A DNA stretch of 64,000 bases from Callorhinus ursinus. Lineage: Eukaryota > Chordata > Mammalia > Carnivora > Otariidae. The position numbers were made by a program, and so were the translations under genes. The stretch spans positions 5,947,166 to 6,011,165 of the forward strand of contig NW_020312894.1 in NCBI RefSeq assembly GCF_003265705.1, written 5' to 3'. The notes under the pieces were generated by a model that worked only from the letters and a program-made list of their open reading frames with translations, was not told the origin of the DNA and ran no database searches. Positions 10,286-22,359 of the stretch are shown here, one piece after another (position 1 is the first letter of the stretch; each line of letters starts with the position of its first letter).

Positions 10286-13200
10286 AACATAGGTTTTCAG
10301 ATCATTTGAGTAAATACTTATGAGTGCAATCGTTAGATCTTAGGGCAAGACATTGTTTAGTTTGTAAGAAACTGCCTTCCACAGGGGCTGTATCATTTTG
10401 CATTTCCAACAACGAGTAAGAGTTACTGTTGTTCTGGATTCTTTCCAGCAGTTGGTATTGTCAGGTTTTTTGGGTTTTTTTTTTGGATTTTAGCCATTCA
10501 AATAGGTGTGCACTGGTATCCCATTGTTGTTTTGCCTTGCAATTCCCTAAGAACAGATGATATTGAGTACCTTTTTATATGCTTATTTGCCATCTGTATA
10601 TCATTTTCATTGAGGTGTTCAGATCTTGGGCTCATTTTTTAATTAGACTGTTTGTTTTCTTATTGCTCAGTTTCACCAGTTCTTTGTATATTTGGATACA
10701 AATCCTTTAGCATGTATCTATTTTGAAAATATTTCCTCTTACTCCGGGGCTTGATCTTTTCACTCTCTTAACAGTGTCTTCAGATCATGTTTTAGTTATA
10801 ATAAAGGCCAACTTATCAGTTTTTTTATTTTATGGATCATTCTACTGGTGATATATTTACAAACTCAGCACCAAACCCAAAGTCATGTAGATTTTCTCCT
10901 ATGTGTTCTTCAAGAAGTTGTATTAGTTTTGCATTTTATATTTAGGTCCGTGATCCATTTTTAGTTAAGGTTTGTGTAAGGTGTAAGGTCTGTGTCTGGG
11001 TTATTATTTTTGCATATAGTACTGTTGTTGAAAAGACTGTCTTTTTTCACTGAATTGTCTTGGCTTTGTCAAGGATCAGTTGACTATACTTGTGTGGGTC
11101 TCTTTGGGCTTTTTATTTTATTCTACTGGTCATACGTGCCTATTTCACCAATATCATGCTGTCTTAATTACTGTAGCCTTATAGTAACTCTTGAAATCAG
11201 ATAGTGTGACTCCTTGAGCTTTGTGCTCCTTCAGTATTGTGCATGCTATTCTAGGTCTTTGTTTTTTCTATAAACTTTAGAATTATTGATATCTACAAAA
11301 TAGTTTGCTGATATTTTAATTGGGATTAAGACATATCTACACATCATGTTGGGAAGAATTTATATTTTAACAATACTGAGTCTTCCATTCCATGAATGTG
11401 GGATCTCTCCCTCTTTATACAGATCTTTGATTTTCATCAGTGATCTGTAATTTTCCACATGTTGCTCCCACATATATTTTGTTACATTTATGCCTAAGTA
11501 TTTCATTTTTTGGATGCTATTGTGAATTATTTCCTTTCTCATCTCAAATTCCAATTATTCAGAGCTGCTATAAGGAGAGCAATTGACTTTGGTATATTAA
11601 CCTTGTAATGTTGCTATGTTCTCTTATTCAAAGAGTTATTTTTTTGTATTTTTTTTTGTTTTGTATTTTCTACCAAGAACAAAGAAGTTTTATGTCTTCC
11701 TTTCCAATCTGCATACCTTTTACTTTCTTTTCTTATTTCATTTTGCTAGTTTATACTTCTAGTATGATGTTGAATAGGAATGGTGAGAGAGAATATCCTT
11801 GTCTTGTTCCTGGTTTAGAGAGAAATTGTTTAGTTTCACACCGTTAAGTATGAAATTAACTGTAGGCTTTTTGTAGGTGTTCTTTACCAGATTAAGGAAC
11901 TTTCCTTCTAGTCCTAGTTTGCTGTGTTTTTTTTTTTAAAATCATGAATGTGTGTGGGATTTTGTCAAATGCTTTTTTGATATCAATTGATAAGACAATA
12001 TGATTTTTCTTCTTTAGTTTTTAATGTGGTGGATTACATGGATTGGATTTCAAATGTTGAACCATCTTTACATTCCTAGGGTAAATCCCACTGGGTTGTG
12101 GAATTTATGCATTGTTGGATTTGATTTTCTAGTATTTTTTGAGGGTTTTTGAGTCTATGTTTAAGAAAGATATTGGTCTGTAATTTTCCTTTCTTGTAAA
12201 GTCTTTATTTGATTTTGTTATTAGGGTAATGTTGGCCTTGTAAAATGAATTAGGAAATGTTTTCACTGCTTTTATTTTCTGGAAGATATTGTGGAGAAGT
12301 GGCATTATTTCTTACTTAAATATTTGGCAGAGTTCACCCATGAAGCTATGTGGATATGGTGCTTCTTTTTTGGAAGGGTATTAATTATTAATTCAATTTT
12401 TTAAAAAGATATAAGGCTATTCAGGTTGTCTGTATCTCCTTGTGTGAGTTTGTGTTTTACAAGGGATTGTCATATTTTATCTAAATTATCAAATTTGTGG
12501 GCATAGAGTTGTTTGTAGCTTCCTTTTTCATAATATCCATATGCATAATATATAAAAGCCATTTAATATAATATCCATGGGATATTCATGATATTGATAA
12601 TTTGTATTTTCTCTCTTTTCCTTGGTTAGCTTGCCTAGAGCTTTATCAATTTTATTGATCTTTTGGCTTATAGATTTTTATTTTTCTGTTTTCAGTTTTA
12701 TTGATTTCTGCTCTAATTTTTATTATTTCTGTTCCTTTCCTGCTCTAGGATTAACTTGCTCTTCCTTCTCTAGTTTTTAAAGATGAATGGTTAGATAGAT
12801 AATTGCAATTATAGTTTTCTTCTTTTTTAACAAGTGCAGTTCAATGCTGTGTATTTTCCTCCTAAGCATTTATTTCACTATATCCCACAAATCTTGATAA
12901 GTTGTATTCTCAGTTTAGTTTAAAATATTTTTACATTTCTCTTGATACTTCCTCTGGGACCCATGTATTATTTGGAAAGTGTACTGCATAAATTTCAAAG
13001 TTTTGAGAATTTCCAGCTATATTTGTTACTGACTTCTAGTTTAATTCCTTTGTGGTCTGTGACTTTTATTCTTTTAAATTTATTAAGATGTGTTTGGTGG
13101 CCCAGAAGGTGGTCCCTCTTGCTGAATGTTCTATACAAGCTTGGGAAGAATGTGTATGCTGCTGTTGTGGGTTGGAGTATTCGATAAATGGCAATTAGAT

Positions 13201-13805
13201 CAAGTTGATTGCTAGTATTATTTAGGTCTATTATGTCCTTGTTGATTTTATGTCTACTTGGTCTATCAGTTACTGACAGGGAAGTGTGGAGCTCTAACTT
13301 TAACAGTGGATTTGTCTATTTCTCCATTCAATTGTATCAAATTTTGCCTCATGTATTTTGATGCTCTGTTGTTAAGTGCATACATCTTTAGGACTGTTGA
13401 TTCTTCTTAGAGAATTAACTCCTTTGTCATTATGTAGTTCCCTTGATAATTTTACTTGTTTTAAAATCTGCTTTGTTTGAAATAAATATAGCTACTCTAG
13501 CTTTCTCTATACTAGTATTAGCATGGTCTTTTCCCCCATTCTTTTACATTGAACTTTATAATCAGTTTCACATAGACAACATATATTTGGGTCTTTTCTT
13601 CCTTTGGGAATCTGTGTTTAATTATAGTATTTAAACAATTCATATTTAGTATGATTATTGATGTATTTGGATTAATATCAACTATGTTTGTAACTGTTTT
13701 CCATTCATTGTTGGAGCCTTCTTTTCTGCCTTCCCTGAGCATTTCAAATGATTATATTTTATCTATTCTCTTAGTGTATCAGTTATACTTCTCTTAAAAA
13801 TTTTA

Positions 13806-14014
13806 GGGACACCTGGGTGGCTCGGTTGGTTAAGCATCCAACTCTTGATTTCTGCTCAGGTCATGATCTTGGGGTCATGAGACCAAGCCCTGCATCGGGC
13901 TCCGTGCTCAGTGCAGAATCTGCTTGAGATTCTCTCTTTCCCCCTCTGCCCCTCCCCTGCTTGCCTATGCACACACACGTGCTCTCTCTCTAAAATAAAT
14001 AAAACCCTCTAAAA
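13806..14014 (+). mobile_element. CAN-SINE in the old L1
   Basis: The head gggacacctgggtggctcgg leads into the CT-rich region and an aaaataaataaaacc tail. A diverged duplication (ctcttaaaaattttag versus ctctaaaaaattttaa) flanks it. Confidence 0.92.
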
Positions 14015-14334
14015 AATTTTAATGGTTGCTTTGAGTTTACAGTATTCGTTTTTAAACAATTTCAGTCTACCAACAAATAACATATTCTACTTTATGTGTA
14101 GTGACGTTATCTTATAAAGGAGAATTCCCAATTTCTCTCTCCCATCCTATGGCATTGCTGTTACTCATTTCATTTATCCATTTGGGGTAATCACTGAATA
14201 CATTGTTATTATTACTACTTCACACAAGTAGCTGTCTCTTAGATCAAGGAAGAATAAGAAAAGATTTTGCTTTACCTTCGTTTATTCCTTCTCCTGTGTG
14301 CCTCTTTTATTTATGTAGGTCCATGTTTGTTTGG

Positions 14335-14507
14335 TTTTAAAGATTTTATTTGTTTATTTCACAGAGACACAGAGAGAGAGGGAACACAAGCAGGTCGAGT
14401 GGGAGAGGGAGAAGCAGGCTCCCCGATGTGGGGCTTCATCCCAGGACCCTGGGATCATGACCTGAACTGAAGGCAGACACTTAATGACTGAGCCACCCAG
14501 GTGTCCC
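14335..14507 (-). mobile_element. CAN-SINE in the old L1
   Basis: An antisense tail (tttaaagattttatttgt) leads to a head ending gagccacccaggtgtccc. The flanking duplication taggtccatgtttgt / tagatccatgttttt (about 14317 and 14508) has two mismatches. Confidence 0.93.
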
Positions 14508-14990
14508 TAGATCCATGTTTTTGACCTACATCATTTTCCTTTTGCATGAGATCTTTTAACATGTCTTGCAGGACAGGTAATGAATTTCCTCAGTTTATGT
14601 TTATCTAAGAAGATCTTTCTTTCACTTTTGAGGAGTAATTTCTCTGAATATAGAATTCTAGATTGGCGTTTTTTATTTTTTCAACAGAAAATGTTTCCCT
14701 TCAGTCTCTCGTTCCTGCATGATTTCTGATAAAATGTCTGCTAAAATTCTTATCTTTGTCTATTTGTAGGTAAGGTGGTTTTTTTCCTTCCTCTGGTTTC
14801 TTTCAAGATTTTCTCTGTCATTGGCTTTCTGCAGTTTGAATATGATATGATGACAGGTGTTTAGATTTTTGGGTATTTATTCTACTTAGTGTTCTCTGAG
14901 ATTCTGGATCTGTGATTTGGTATCTGTTATTAATTTTGGAAAGTTCTTTGCCATTATTATTCAAATATTCCATCCTCTCTCTCTTCCTCT

Positions 14991-15397
14991 AAATTTATTT
15001 GTTTATTTATATTTGTTTATTTTTTGAGGGAGAAAAGAGAGAGCATGCATGTGGGGTGGGGGAGAGGGAGAGAGAATTTTTTTTTAATATTTTATTTATT
15101 GACAGAGTGAGACACAGCGAGAGAGGGAACACAAGCAGGGGGAGTGGGAGAGGGAGAAACGTGCTTCCCTCTGAGCAGGGGGCCCGATGTGGGGCTTGAT
15201 CCCAGGACCCTGGGATCATGACCTGAGCCGAAGGCAGATGCTTAATGACTGAGCCACCCCGGCGCCCCGAGAGAGAATCTTAAGCAGGCTCCATGCTGAG
15301 CTCAGAGCCCAATACAGGGCTTGATCTCACAATCCTGAGATGATCTGAGCAGAAATCAAGAGTTGGAGGCTTAACCAACTGAACCACCCAGGGGCCC
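14991..15397 (-). mobile_element. Outer CAN-SINE, split by a second SINE
   Basis: The tail half is at 14991-15077 and the head half at 15269-15397 (ending gaaccacccaggggccc). They belong to one antisense element whose middle was opened by the SINE at 15078-15268. It is itself inserted in the old L1, giving a three-level nest. Confidence 0.9.
15078..15268 (-). mobile_element. Inner CAN-SINE nested in another CAN-SINE
   Basis: A complete antisense element (ttttttaatattttatttat to gagccaccccggcgcccc). The 10-bp sequence gagagagaat, part of the outer SINE, is present on both sides (15068-15077 and 15269-15278). Confidence 0.96.
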
Positions 15398-15840
15398 CTC
15401 CTCTGGCTATATTAATTACACATCTGTTACATCTTTTGAAATTGTACTATCACTCTTAAGATGTTCTGCTTTTTTCATTCTGTGCAGTTTAGTTTGGAAA
15501 GCTTCTACTGACCTGTTTCTAAGCTCACTGTTTCTTTACTTGGCCACGTCCATTCTGGGGATGAACCCATCAAAGACATTCTTCATTTCTGTTACAATTT
15601 TTGATTTCTTGCATTGCCTTTTAATTTTTCTTAGAATTTCTGTTTCTCTGCTTACATTTCCCATCTGCTGTGTGTATGTTGTCCATTTTTTCCATTAGAA
15701 CCCTTAAACATTAATGATAATTATTTTACATTCTCTCTCTGGTAACCCCCACATCTGTGTCATACCCGAGTCTGGTTCTGATACTTACTTTTTCTCTTCA
15801 GACTGTATTTTGTTGTTACTGTTGTTTTACCTTATAATTT

Positions 15841-15925
15841 TTTAAATAAAAGCTAACCATTTTAAAGTGTACAATTCACTGACATTACATGCATTCACAG
15901 TGTTGTGCAACCATCACCGGGTATG
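15841..15925 (-). mobile_element. L1 3'-end fragment
   Basis: The phrase taaccattttaaagtgtaca, followed by gtgttgtgcaaccatcacc, is a hallmark of the antisense 3' end of old mammalian L1s. Only about 80 bases are present. Confidence 0.7.
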
Positions 15926-16160
15926 AACAGGGTGGGCATGGGCAGGATGCATGAAGAAGGTGACATAAGCAAGGTAGGGATCAGCGGGGTGGGTTCTGCA
16001 CCACATCTCCAGGCCCAGCAGAGTCCAACATGGAGTGGTAGCCAGCTGAGTCTTGAGTGAATAAATGGGAAGAAACAATATCTGTTTTGCTTTTTTGTTT
16101 GAGGAGGCTGATATTTGGCTTTAACCTTTTTCAGGACGAGAGCTATGAACCTTGTTACTT
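15926..16160. other. Unclassified sequence
   Basis: Nothing recognised. Confidence 0.4.
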
Positions 16161-16162
16161 AG

Positions 16163-16800
16163 CCTAGGGCGTCTCAAACTTCAGCGAGCATTAGAGTCCT
16201 TGGAGGTGTTAAAACTGATTGCACATATCTGGACTGGATTCTGAGATTGAGTTTCTTCTTTTTTAAATTCTTTTTTAATTAACATATAATGTATTATTTG
16301 TTTCAGAGATACAGATCTGTGATTCATCAGTCTTGTACAATTCACAGCGCTCACCATAGCACATACCCTCCCCAATGTCTATCACCCAGCCACCCCATCC
16401 CTCCCACCCCCCCTCCACTCCAGCAACCCTCAGTTTGTTTCCTGAGATTAAGAGTCTCTTATGGTTTGTCTCCCTTTCTGGTTTCATCCCGTTTCATTTT
16501 ACCTTCTCTTCCCCTATGATGATCTGCCTTGTTTCTCAAATTGCACATATCAGCGAGATCATATGATAATTGTCTTTCTCTGACTTCCACCCACGTCGTG
16601 GCAAATGGCAAGATCTCATTCCTTTTGATGGCTGCATAATATTCCATTGTATATATATACCACATCTTCTTTATCCGTTCATCTGTCGATGGACATCTGG
16701 GCTCTTTCCACAGTTTGGCTGTTGTGGACACGGCTGCTATAAACATCGGGGTGCTCTAACCACTGCCCAGGTGATACTAATGCTGCACCCCCTGGCCCGC
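16163..16800 (+). mobile_element. MER5A-like DNA element split by an L1
   Basis: The first part (16163-16250: gtctcaaacttcagcgagca, then ttagagtccttggaggtgtt) resumes at about 16765 with cccaggtgatactaatgctg. These are the two halves of a MER5A-type hAT element. A minus-strand L1 fragment lies between them. Confidence 0.7.
16255..16760 (-). mobile_element. 5'-truncated carnivoran L1 3' end
   Basis: Begins with a T-rich stretch, then ttaacatataatgtattatt and gattcatcagtcttgtacaa. It runs into the 3' part of ORF2 (ccattgtatatatatacca, gacatctgggctctttcca). It matches the second 3'-UTR module and ORF2 tail of the young L1 at 31.35-31.76 kb. I could not find a convincing target duplication. Confidence 0.9.
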
Positions 16801-18770
16801 ACTTGGCGTGGCTCTCAGACCTTCTCGGGCTTTGTATCGAATGCCCTTAAGAGTGGAGTGGTTTCCTGGGTGCAGCAACAGCCCTGTGTCTGGTTGCCAG
16901 GCTTTCCCAGGTGCATGTGCCCTGCGGCTAGAGCGGCAGCGGAATAAACATGTACCCCGTGGCCCGCAGTGGATTCCTCAGACCCTCTGAGGAGTTATTA
17001 AAACCACAGATACGGGTGGCTGGCACCCTTGAGGGGGTGCACACTGTGAGTCAGAGGTCTCCCCGAGATCAGGGCGGTGTAAAGCCAGACGATGACATCT
17101 GTGAGGCTGTTACTCTCTCCACGCCCCAAAAGGACCACCAAAGGGAAGTTCACTCCATGAACTTGGGAAGTTACATGGTCATAAGAAGCAGCTGGAGTCA
17201 GTGCATCACATTTTTACACTTCTTCTTCCAAAAATCTCCCGCAGCAGAAATCTTCCAATAGGAAGATGTGTATTTTAGATTATCAGTCTCAGTGGTTTGG
17301 TATCAGCCTCTTTTCCTGATCCAGTCAGGGACCTGGAGACGGCATCTCATCTTGAAGCGTCTTCCAGGTGAAAAGTTCCCCTTGGAGAAGTGATGATTTA
17401 AATCAGACGCAGCTGTAATCAGACAGCTGCTACCTGTAGAGCAGGATGCTGGCTGGCCGCTGTGGCGTGGGCTCTCTGTGTCTCTTTGCCGCTGGCACAT
17501 GCACAGTCGGGGCTTGGAAGACTTAATATTCGAGGACAAAGCTGGTAGTTCCATCAGGTTTCTTTTCTGGGTAAAAGGCCAAAATATCACATGTGTTGGC
17601 GAGAGGATTGCAGACCAGGAGCATAAGTCTCTGGGACCGAAAATGTGTTCAGGTAATTAGACCAGCCTCCCTTTGTCCAATGTGGCCATTCCGTCAAAGG
17701 TGGACCATGGGAGTTTTGCTCCCATTGTCATTGTATGAATGTTCCAACAGCCACAATTCTTAGTGTGTTCACGGTGGTCTCGTAAATGGTGAAAACCTTC
17801 ACGCCCTAAGATCTTATGCTCCTAAGAAGCAATTACAACTCCTGACATATATTTTATTAACCTCAAAAATGGAATGTGTGACCTGTAGACTCAGGGCATT
17901 TGTTTGACACATCAGTGAGTTCTTATATACACCTACATACAGGAACCAAACTCACTGCTCGCTCTGGCGGGCACCAGCTTCCCCCCCTCCGACCCCCAGC
18001 ATGGCTGGCTGGACACCATTACACAGGCTGTGCAGAGGAGTCCAGGGGTGGGGCTGACTGTGACCACTGGTTCTCTGTGATAAAGGAGTTTCCATGGAGC
18101 TCCAGGATACCTTCCATGTCCCACACTTCCCTCCCCACCTGCAGCCTGGAGTCCCCCCGAGTGTCTAGCAGTGGGTGACAGTCTTGTTTCTGTCCGGGGG
18201 GACCAGACCAAGCCCACCATCATGGAGGGTCTAAAAGTCACTTCATCTTTCCCAAGAGTCTGTGGGACCCTGGGTTCCAAATGCTTTTGCCCAGGAAGAT
18301 GAAGATTCACCTGAACCCCTCGTCTCTGGGGTCCATGGGCCCCAGGACCCCAGATTTTAATTTGCTCTGGACGCTTTAAAATGCAACAGCTCTTCTCCTT
18401 CACAGGGTTGTAAATCTTTTCACGTTTGAGTCAGGTTCAGAAACTTGTTCTGTTTTAGAAAGTGGGTGACTCTTATCATCCTCAGCCCTGAGCTGTTAAA
18501 TTTACTGCTTCTCTTTTCCTGTAGGTGTCAAGGAATAAATTAACATACAGCGCTCTCCTAATTGCTTGATTCCAATTAATCGCCTTTGTGGGTCTGAGTG
18601 CTATCTTTTATGTTTGAAGGAATGATGGTGGAAACAAAGGGGGTGAGTATTTGTGATTTAAAAAAAAAACATTCCTCGATGCTGGGAGGATCCAGAAGTA
18701 CCCGTCAGTGCCCATCAGCACAGATAGTCACTGACTTGCTTGGGTTTCTATGCTTAGAAATCTCACCATG
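16800..18770. other. Unclassified sequence
   Basis: No gene or repeat that I can name. A 156-codon minus-strand open frame at 17933-18403 lacks recognisable domains and is probably chance. Two loosely similar phrases (ctggcccgcacttggcgtgg... at 16792 and gtggcccgcagtggattcct... at 16961) may be a small old duplication. Confidence 0.35.
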
Positions 18771-18779
18771 ACTTGTTGT

Positions 18780-19100
18780 CTAGTACACTGTCGGCCTGCC
18801 CTATCCAATATGGGACCCACAAGCCATGTGTGGTAGTGAGCGCTGGAAATGAGGCTACTCCTGGTTGAGCTGGGCTGTAAGTCTGAAATACACTCAGCAT
18901 TTGAAAGACTTATAGAAACAGAATATAAAAATATGTCGTTAAGATTGTATCGATTACATGCTATAAGAATAATACTTTGGGTATGACGGGTGAAATACAG
19001 TATACCATTAAAATTAACTTTACCTGTTTCTTTTTATTTTTAAATGTGGCTACTCGAAAATTTATAATTATGTGGCTGAGATTACTTCTGTTGGACAGGG
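18780..19100 (+). mobile_element. Non-autonomous DNA transposon (hAT-like MITE)
   Basis: Starts ctgccctatccaatatggga and ends ttctgttggacaggg, with internal agccatgtgtggtagtgag and aaatgtggctactcg. Inverted 'tgtccaatat...' ends around a 'cacatgtggct' motif are typical of a common mammalian medium-reiterated element. I do not recall its name with certainty. A related copy is at 38765-39105. Confidence 0.65.
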
Positions 19101-19104
19101 AGAG

Positions 19105-20040
19105 TCTCCACCGTCAGGTTATGCAAGAATATGCACTCTTCACAGGGCTTGCTCGCATTCTGGTTGTCTGCTGCGTAGGAAAGCTTCTGTGACCTAACAA
19201 TTGACTTGAAACTCTTTTTAACACCCAGCCTATCATGCTGTTAGAAGAGTTCTAGCATTGTACAAAAGACCTCTGGGAATTTTCTGGTACATAAGGAATA
19301 TGACTGGTTATAGTGTTAGCTCGACCTTCTCCATGTCTAAGAGGAACTTTGATAGTCAGTCATGAGTTTGACTGAATGAGCCACACATCTGTTTATTGAT
19401 GGCAACAGGTAGTGTCTCTGCTTTCTGAAAATAAAAACCTGAGTTCGATTCGTTGGTTGGAATAACATTTTTGAAATATATAATCGGTACCTGGGAAAAA
19501 CTGGCTGAGTTTCAAAAATGTAGAAAACCTACCCTAGAAAAGACAATGAGGTTAAGATCAGGGAAGTATTCATGTGGAAATAAGAAAGTGTTAAGGAGTT
19601 CTGATCGTAATTTATAAAATCAATGAACTCTGTATGGAGTGTAATTGCAATAGCAAACCTCTCCGAGGGCTTCATCGTAGGACATTAGCTCCATTGATGT
19701 CCTTCCCTTCCAGATGCCGGGAAACTACTTATGTGAGTTCCTCGGTGGTTTTTAGATTTAGCAAATAGAAATACAGGACACTCAGTCAAATGTGAATATC
19801 AGATAAACAGTGAATAATACTTAGTGTCAGTATGTTCCACGTAGCATTTGGGCTTTGCTTTTATTCAAAGTGATTTGTTGTTAATCTGGAACCAAGAATG
19901 TCCGGGAGCGCCCCCTGATCTTTCAGCCTGGTCTCCTGCAGCTTGGGGCTCTGTGGCCCCTGCCCCTGGCAGCGCTGTCCCCCCCTTGAGTGGGCTCCCG
20001 AGCAGGGTACAGCTGCGGATGCCCCCTGGGGCCCAGGGGA
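19105..20040. other. Unclassified sequence
   Basis: Nothing I can assign. Confidence 0.4.
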
Positions 20041-20044
20041 GGAA

Positions 20045-20490
20045 AGCTGTGGTAGCCTGAATCATATCCCTAGGCTTGGAGCTACCTTAGTCCCTGGACC
20101 CTGTGAATAGGTTTTCCTACACGGCAAGAGGGACTTTGCTGACATGATTAAGACTCTGGCCATGAGGAGCTTCCCCTAAAAACCGAGGGGGCTCAGTGTA
20201 CTCACAAGGGACCTCATAAAGGAAAGCAAGAAGGTCAGAGTCAGAAGAGCAGACGTGAGGATGGGAGTGAGGTTGCAATGACGCAGCCATGAGCCAGGGA
20301 ATGCTGGAGCCCTCCAGAAGGTAGAAAAGGTGAGGAAACCAAGCCTCTGGAGGAAACACCAGCCTTGATTTTAGTTCCCTGAGAGAGACCCATTCTGGAC
20401 TTCTAACCTGCAGAAACGAAGGAATGGCTCTGCCTTGTTTCAAGCCGCAGAGTCTGCGATCATGTGTTACTGCAGCAATAGGAAACCAAT
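20045..20490 (+). mobile_element. MaLR solo LTR (MLT1/MST type)
   Basis: Shows the order typical of ERVL-MaLR LTRs: ctgaatcatatccctaggct, actttgctgacatgattaag, then gaaggtcagagtcagaag and cttgttactgcagcaatagg-like wording near the end (tgtgttactgcagcaatagg at 20463). It is diverged and has no internal region. Confidence 0.75.
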
Positions 20491-20499
20491 ATGAGGTGT

Positions 20500-22190
20500 A
20501 AGCTTGGCATTTTCCCTGGCTCCTCGGGGCCCCTACAGAACAGCAAAGACCAGGTTCCAACTTTTAGGAAAATATTAATGATGGGTCTGTGGTCATAGGA
20601 GGTGGAAAAATCCCATACACTTACTGCAGAGAGCCCTCTACCGGCCCCCTCCCTGGGTGGGTTCAAAGCCTATGTCTGCCTTGCCACCGGTACATAGCCA
20701 CGACTCGCTGGCCCTGGACCCCGAGGCTAGGAGGATGTTTTCCCCTGGTAAGGATAAGAAGTCCATCCAGGTTTGATTTCTTTAGGATCATCGATTTGCC
20801 TTACCACCAGCCACAGGACATGAGTACATTTCTCCAAGCTGGGCTGTCAGGTCTTAAATCCTACCTGCCATCCAGGCTGAGATAGGCTGAGGTGAGCCCC
20901 GTGTTCTTTTGAGCCTCTTTTGGAGGGAGGTGATGCATAGGCCTGCATGTCCTTCCTGCAGACCTTGACACCCCACCCATGCCTCCCCAAACTGCTGTGG
21001 GCGTACACCCACCACTCTGTCAGAAAGCACAAATGTATGGACGAAGAGCGGGTAAAATCCTCACTTAGGAAAGAAGCACTTTTCCATCACTAACACCCTT
21101 CAGAGTCAGCAGCTCTGTCTGTCCACAAAAAATCACATCATCTTGGAGGACGGTGCAGAGGTGCATGGTAGCTAAAGCCACATTTTCTCAAACCCCTTTA
21201 CTGGTAGAGTCTTTTTGTTTTGCAAATACTGAAGGCCCTTGGCTGGTTTCCCTGCAGCTAAGGAACAGACTACATCACTATGCAAATTCGAGCAGTTCCT
21301 GCTTAGAAAGAAAGCTGCTCACAAATGTACATAAGTTTTCCTGATTTCTCTTCATCTGGGTTCAAAACGCTTCAGTGACTCATCTCACATCAGGCTGTCA
21401 TGCTATGCAGTTCTGGAGTGAAATGAACTTGGTCATGGTCCTCAAGGTCCTAGAGTGAGGAGTCCTCCGGAAGCGAAGAGGAAATGGTTTGGGAATTGAC
21501 AGGTGGGGGTTAAATCCTGGGTTTACAGAGCAGGGACCTTAGCCTCAGTTGCAAGTGACAGCTGTGTATTACTGGTGGTTAGTTACGTAGTATCGCTACT
21601 CCAGTGGGTGCGTTTCCCTGATATTTTCGCCTTCTTACATTTCTTGATTTCTTGCTACAGAGGAAAATAATCGCTTTTAAGCAAGGCTGCCTATGGATTT
21701 GTACGTGACACAGAGTTGATGCTTAGAAAACGCCTTTGAAGTGGATGACAGTTGCAAGGGCGAGGCGGGAAGAGGCGGCGGTGAGTACGTTCTAAGATTT
21801 CCGGCGTGTGGTTGGAGAAGAGGGAGGGCAAGGCAGGGCCCTAAGGACTCGTAACTCCAGCAGAGACGCCGCCGGTTGCCGTTGCTCTAGTTTCTTGCAG
21901 AGTATTCCAGAGGATTGGGAACGCTGGCCGTCTGACCCTCTTGTAGTCCATACTGAGAAAGTGAGAGGAGAAAACACCCAACAGAAGAGGCGGGACTTCA
22001 TTGTTCATCCTTTGTGTGCCTGGCCCCGAGTAAAGCCTTTTGGGGGGCAGGGTGGCGGTTGGGGGGATAGTGAGAAGCTCTGTTGAGAGTCCTGGTAGAT
22101 CTTCCAAGTCAGGAAACAATTAGTACGGAAAAGAGATTCCAGGGCAAAACATTTTCTTTTGGAAAATTAATGGTAATGTCAAAAAAGAGA
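20500..22190. other. Unclassified sequence
   Basis: No gene or named repeat recognised. The part around 21740-21960 is locally richer in CpG but has no further promoter features that I can point to. Confidence 0.35.
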
Positions 22191-22196
22191 CTTATT

Positions 22197-22359
22197 TTTT
22201 TAAAAAAAGATTTTATTTGTGTGATAGAGAGAGAGGGACAAGCAGACTCTGCACTGAGCAGAGAGCTGGCCTTGGGGCTCAGTCCCATGACCCTGAGATC
22301 ATGACCTGAGCTGAAATCAAGAGTCAGAGGCTCAACCCACTGAGCCACCCAGGCGCCCC
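22197..22359 (-). mobile_element. CAN-SINE
   Basis: A short antisense copy, from taaaaaaagattttatttgt to gagccacccaggcgcccc. The GA-rich part is reduced. The target duplication is not clear. Confidence 0.92.

Larger units (their letters stand above)
8105..15840 (-). mobile_element. Old, nearly full-length L1 (L1M-type), interrupted by SINEs
   Basis: Antisense L1 sequence can be followed almost without a gap. The 3' UTR lies at about 8.1-9.9 kb, the long conserved 3' end/ORF2 C-terminal part from 9.85 kb, and ORF2 through to about 13.8 kb. Then comes the ORF1/5'-region wording at 14.5-15.8 kb (gaatatagaattctagattg, then gttcctgcatgatttctg). ORF2 is heavily mutated and no long frame remains. 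CAN-SINEs sit at 8167-8281, 13806-14014, 14335-14507 and 14991-15397. Without them the element is close to the length of a complete L1. The subfamily (L1MD/L1ME range) is a guess from memory. Confidence 0.82.
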
